NCBI GenBank assembly: GCA_945903645.1
Contig: CAMDOM010000008.1
Location: 1-64,000 of the forward strand
DNA: 64,000 nt
Direction: 5' to 3'
Source of the DNA: Chryseobacterium gleum
GTDB lineage: Bacteria; Bacteroidota; Bacteroidia; UBA10329
Shown here piece after piece: positions 62,901 through 64,000 of the stretch; within the stretch, counting starts at the first letter, position 1; the number at the start of each line of letters is the position of its first letter. The position numbers and the translations under genes were made by a program. The notes beneath the pieces are model-generated. The model did no database searches and was not told where the DNA came from. It saw only the letters and a program-made list of their open reading frames with translations.

Positions 62901-64000
62901 CTAGTTGAGTTTGGGCAATAGCATCTAAGCGCACTTGCTCCGCTGCTTGGGCTTTTTGCTCGGTAAGAATACGCTCTTCTTCGGCTTTCTTAGCCGCGAC
63001 TAGTTCAGTTTGGTTAATAGAATCTAATCGCGCTTGCTCCGCTGCTTGGGCTTTTTGCTCGGCAAGAATGCGTTCTTCTTCGGATTTCTTGGCTTGTTGC
63101 TCTGCTAAGAGCTTTTCTTCTACCGCTTTCTTTACGGCTAACTCTTCTGTCTTCATCTGTTTTTCCTTGGCTGCAATCTTATCTGACACTTGCGTGGTAA
63201 TTGCAGGCATTTTCTCTGTCATATCGTCCAACGCCAACGATTTTGAAACTATCATAGTATCCAATTTACCTGCCTTATCGAAATAATTGGTTAATTGAAC
63301 AGCACCTTCACTCTCAGACTTGTTGTAAGTGATATTTTGTTTTAAGGTTTTAGAGGGGTCTTGCTTCGGAACATCCAAGGAAAAACGGAAACCTTTTGCA
63401 CCGCGCGGTGCGACATCCAACGTATAACCAACTTTTGGAGGGAGTATAAACATGTATTTACCCGTTACCGCATCGGAGCGATATTTACCAACCACCTCGT
63501 TAGTTTGCGGGTCGATTACATTGGCTTCCATATAGTTATAAAGTGAATCAGTCTTATCCTCAAAGCTTCCATCAATCACGGTTAATTCAACCAATTCTGG
63601 GTCGAAGAAAAGTGTTTTAAATACTTTGACCATTCCTTCTGGTGTTTGCCTTGTGGATGTAAAAAAAGCCGACTCATTGTCAGGATCAGATAAATAAAGG
63701 AAGTCTTCAAAGGGCGAATTAATAGGATGTTGGAGGTTTACAGGCACCGACCACTTCTTAGTGTTGTCATCAAAGCGCGAACTATACACATCTAAACCGC
63801 CCATAGTATTGTGCCCATTTGAAGCGAAATAGAGCGTATTGTTAACTTCATCAAGAAAAGCAAAGTCTTCGTCATACTTGGAGTTAATCACATCTGGCAA
63901 ATGCTCTGCCAAAGACCATTCGCCATTGGGCAACTTCTTGACCCTATATAAATCTTTGCCATTAGCTCCATCTTCACCATAGCTCGCATATACCAGTGCT
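59905..64000 (-). CDS. PD40 propeller / regulatory-domain / long coiled-coil protein with SPOR-like end (5' end beyond window)
   Basis: At least 1364 residues; the frame is open to the right edge, so the start and signal peptide are missing. The N-terminal visible part (about 1-150) has PD40/WD40-like beta-propeller motifs (FAFLDEVNNTLYFASNGHNTMGGLDVY, ESAFFTSTR). A carboxypeptidase-regulatory-like sandwich follows (about 140-235, VIDPQTNEVVGKYRSDAVTGKYMFILPPKVGY). Most of the rest (about 270-1210) is a Lys/Ala/Glu-rich helical region, including six 33-residue repeats (62500-63093). The last 90 residues (YHIAVALAEINLS ... SVGHYRTQMDAHAEMLFLKGIGFENSKIVV ... ISLEEVK) look like a SPOR domain. 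PD40 plus regulatory domain recalls PorE/OmpA-type T9SS proteins, but no OmpA domain follows. Confidence 0.8.
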   Translation of the reverse strand, partial: ALVYASYGEDGANGKDLYRVKKLPNGEWSLAEHLPDVINSKYDEDFAFLDEVNNTLYFASNGHNTMGGLDVYSSRFDDNTKKWSVPVNLQHPINSPFEDFLYLSDPDNESAFFTSTRQTPEGMVKVFKTLFFDPELVELTVIDGSFEDKTDSLYNYMEANVIDPQTNEVVGKYRSDAVTGKYMFILPPKVGYTLDVAPRGAKGFRFSLDVPKQDPSKTLKQNITYNKSESEGAVQLTNYFDKAGKLDTMIVSKSLALDDMTEKMPAITTQVSDKIAAKEKQMKTEELAVKKAVEEKLLAEQQAKKSEEERILAEQKAQAAEQARLDSINQTELVAAKKAEEERILTEQKAQAAEQVRLDAIAQTQLVEAKKTEEGRILAEEQANAAEKARVDAIAQTELVEAKKAEEGRILAEEQANAAEKASLDAIAQTELVAAKKAEEERILAEEQANATEQARLDAIAQTELVAAKKAEEGRILAEEQANAAEKARLDAIAQTELVTARKAAEELQKAEQQNIDWLAKASILARMDSLKRSKEMVDLVLQKQLAEKARLANDSMEAVAAYQEELRIAQVQALREDQERQLQTEAFKLKAQQNLSNMDSLLKVQELELAALALEEKANLEKAQQSAAFEETRLLLEQQQALLNMKAAKQQSEQDAKDLAEAKRMAEEERMNKLVAQDVKAQSVDTVANLAEVKQAEEDARKAAELSVLNIKEKELAELEHKAEIEKQQKEQEAFERDLEKARVELRLAVEKQEQEEALVKEKKQAILATERARLDSLAEIESKLLIFKEREAIKTEAIVPVAAEQDSSETLTDAEIFKQTIARIEAQRKQKEEQVRLKADEEATQRIKVTEAKSFAERKAMDEALIQAKTSGDTAKVKELELAVETKKKEASAAADTGALSEKLRSDANPNVYLAEMQKAEQAIANDKKTVANKDYTLKSMPEMVQTKALEPQAVKVESSIIVKESKIDEDRRIVDEHQAIAKVEEAKLADRIKQDREALGLHDQALAEELRQAERQAVTKGKQVVQVAAPQVEKQDSVTAPAQVSEPEKEVALEVKTEVKPLEMVVESVAVVKEVEVVKEEPNVEVATPTSKVERTVVTEQKPVTTADVDTTTTKTATQVFLESVAKLEAERKAKEQQQQVVQTPEVAVAPQSEIEEPKIAPVPVAETVSSRPVAANTAGRPAALRNYSNRKPSFEAIEDNEQRLLIQRMAAEDKGRIAVQKRLENAKMTDANASSKLEQFQRSQDVMATMKPSNAREEYQPQAFNRDALRKRKGVDYHIAVALAEINLSESVTEALSAEQGVATSVASFDLSVGHYRTQMDAHAEMLFLKGIGFENSKIVVQLDGNKISLEEVKKVLFVD
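62500..63093 (-). repeat. Six tandem 99-bp repeats (33 residues) in the coiled-coil protein gene
   Basis: Six contiguous units of 33 codons: AKKxEExRILAEExANAAEK followed by xRxDAIAQTELVx, differing at a few positions per unit. 33 residues equals three 11-residue (hendecad) turns rather than heptads, suggesting a continuous helix with slight right-handed or straight coiled-coil twist. High nucleotide identity implies recent expansion and possible length variation between strains. Confidence 0.85.

Overview
The window is a chromosomal segment of a Bacteroidota bacterium, probably an environmental member of the Flavobacteriales/Cryomorphaceae-like lineages. The main evidence is type IX secretion (T9SS) C-terminal sorting domains of both type A and type B, a PorP/SprF protein beside SprB-repeat and PKD adhesins, Bacteroidota-only families (DUF4293, DUF4286, short LpxD paralogue, DivIC), and promoters of the TAnnTTTG type. 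Non-ATG starts are fairly common (rsmA, the AMP-ligase, a peptidase and a phosphatase). I see no tRNA, rRNA, CRISPR array or intact insertion sequence.

Layout. 1-1.9 kb: 5' part of an amidase gene and a DUF1826 gene flanked by two copies of a hairpin repeat. 1.9-6.3 kb (minus): exported or carbohydrate-active block (CotH-type T9SS protein, GH43 glycosidase, intradiol dioxygenase with Tat-like leader and T9SS tail). 6.6-12 kb: pruA, divIC, an aminopeptidase, lpxD, a SpoIIE-type phosphatase. 12-19 kb: clpC (minus) diverging from gyrA and a TPR protein. 19-22 kb: two tandem cytochrome P450 genes (minus). 22.1-23 kb: a T9SS protein pseudogene. 23-28 kb (minus): DUF429, flavin reductase, SDR/DUF2867, a DUF2306-like remnant, TIGR03643 and a DASH cryptochrome, which resembles the light- and redox-associated gene groups of marine Bacteroidota. 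28.2-31.5 kb: an unknown membrane protein, a decayed formylglycine-generating-enzyme gene, a histone-H1-like basic protein and a DUF2797 protein. 31.6-40 kb: a gliding/adhesion operon with a 1602-aa SprB/PKD adhesin, a 679-aa PKD protein with type B tail, and PorP/SprF fused to a coiled coil and a SPOR-like end. 40-52 kb: housekeeping (DUF4286, rsmA, yggS, PaaK-like ligase, yaaA, panB, RluA-type synthase, fumarylacetoacetase, C45-type hydrolase) and lipoproteins. 53-58 kb: rho with a disordered insert, rel/spoT, smpB. 58-64 kb (minus): floA, nfeD, clpS and a very long PD40/coiled-coil/SPOR-like protein that runs off the right edge.

How it fits together. The most distinctive theme is cell-surface export and anchoring. 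Several T9SS cargo proteins are encoded here. Two envelope proteins (the SprF fusion and the PD40 protein) end in what look like SPOR-type domains behind long coiled coils, suggesting a peptidoglycan-anchoring scheme that differs from the usual OmpA-like ends. A second theme is genome decay: three recognisable gene remnants lie between 22 and 30 kb. A third is a family of bipartite hairpin repeats in intergenic DNA. All functional statements come from reading motifs by eye; no database search was run.
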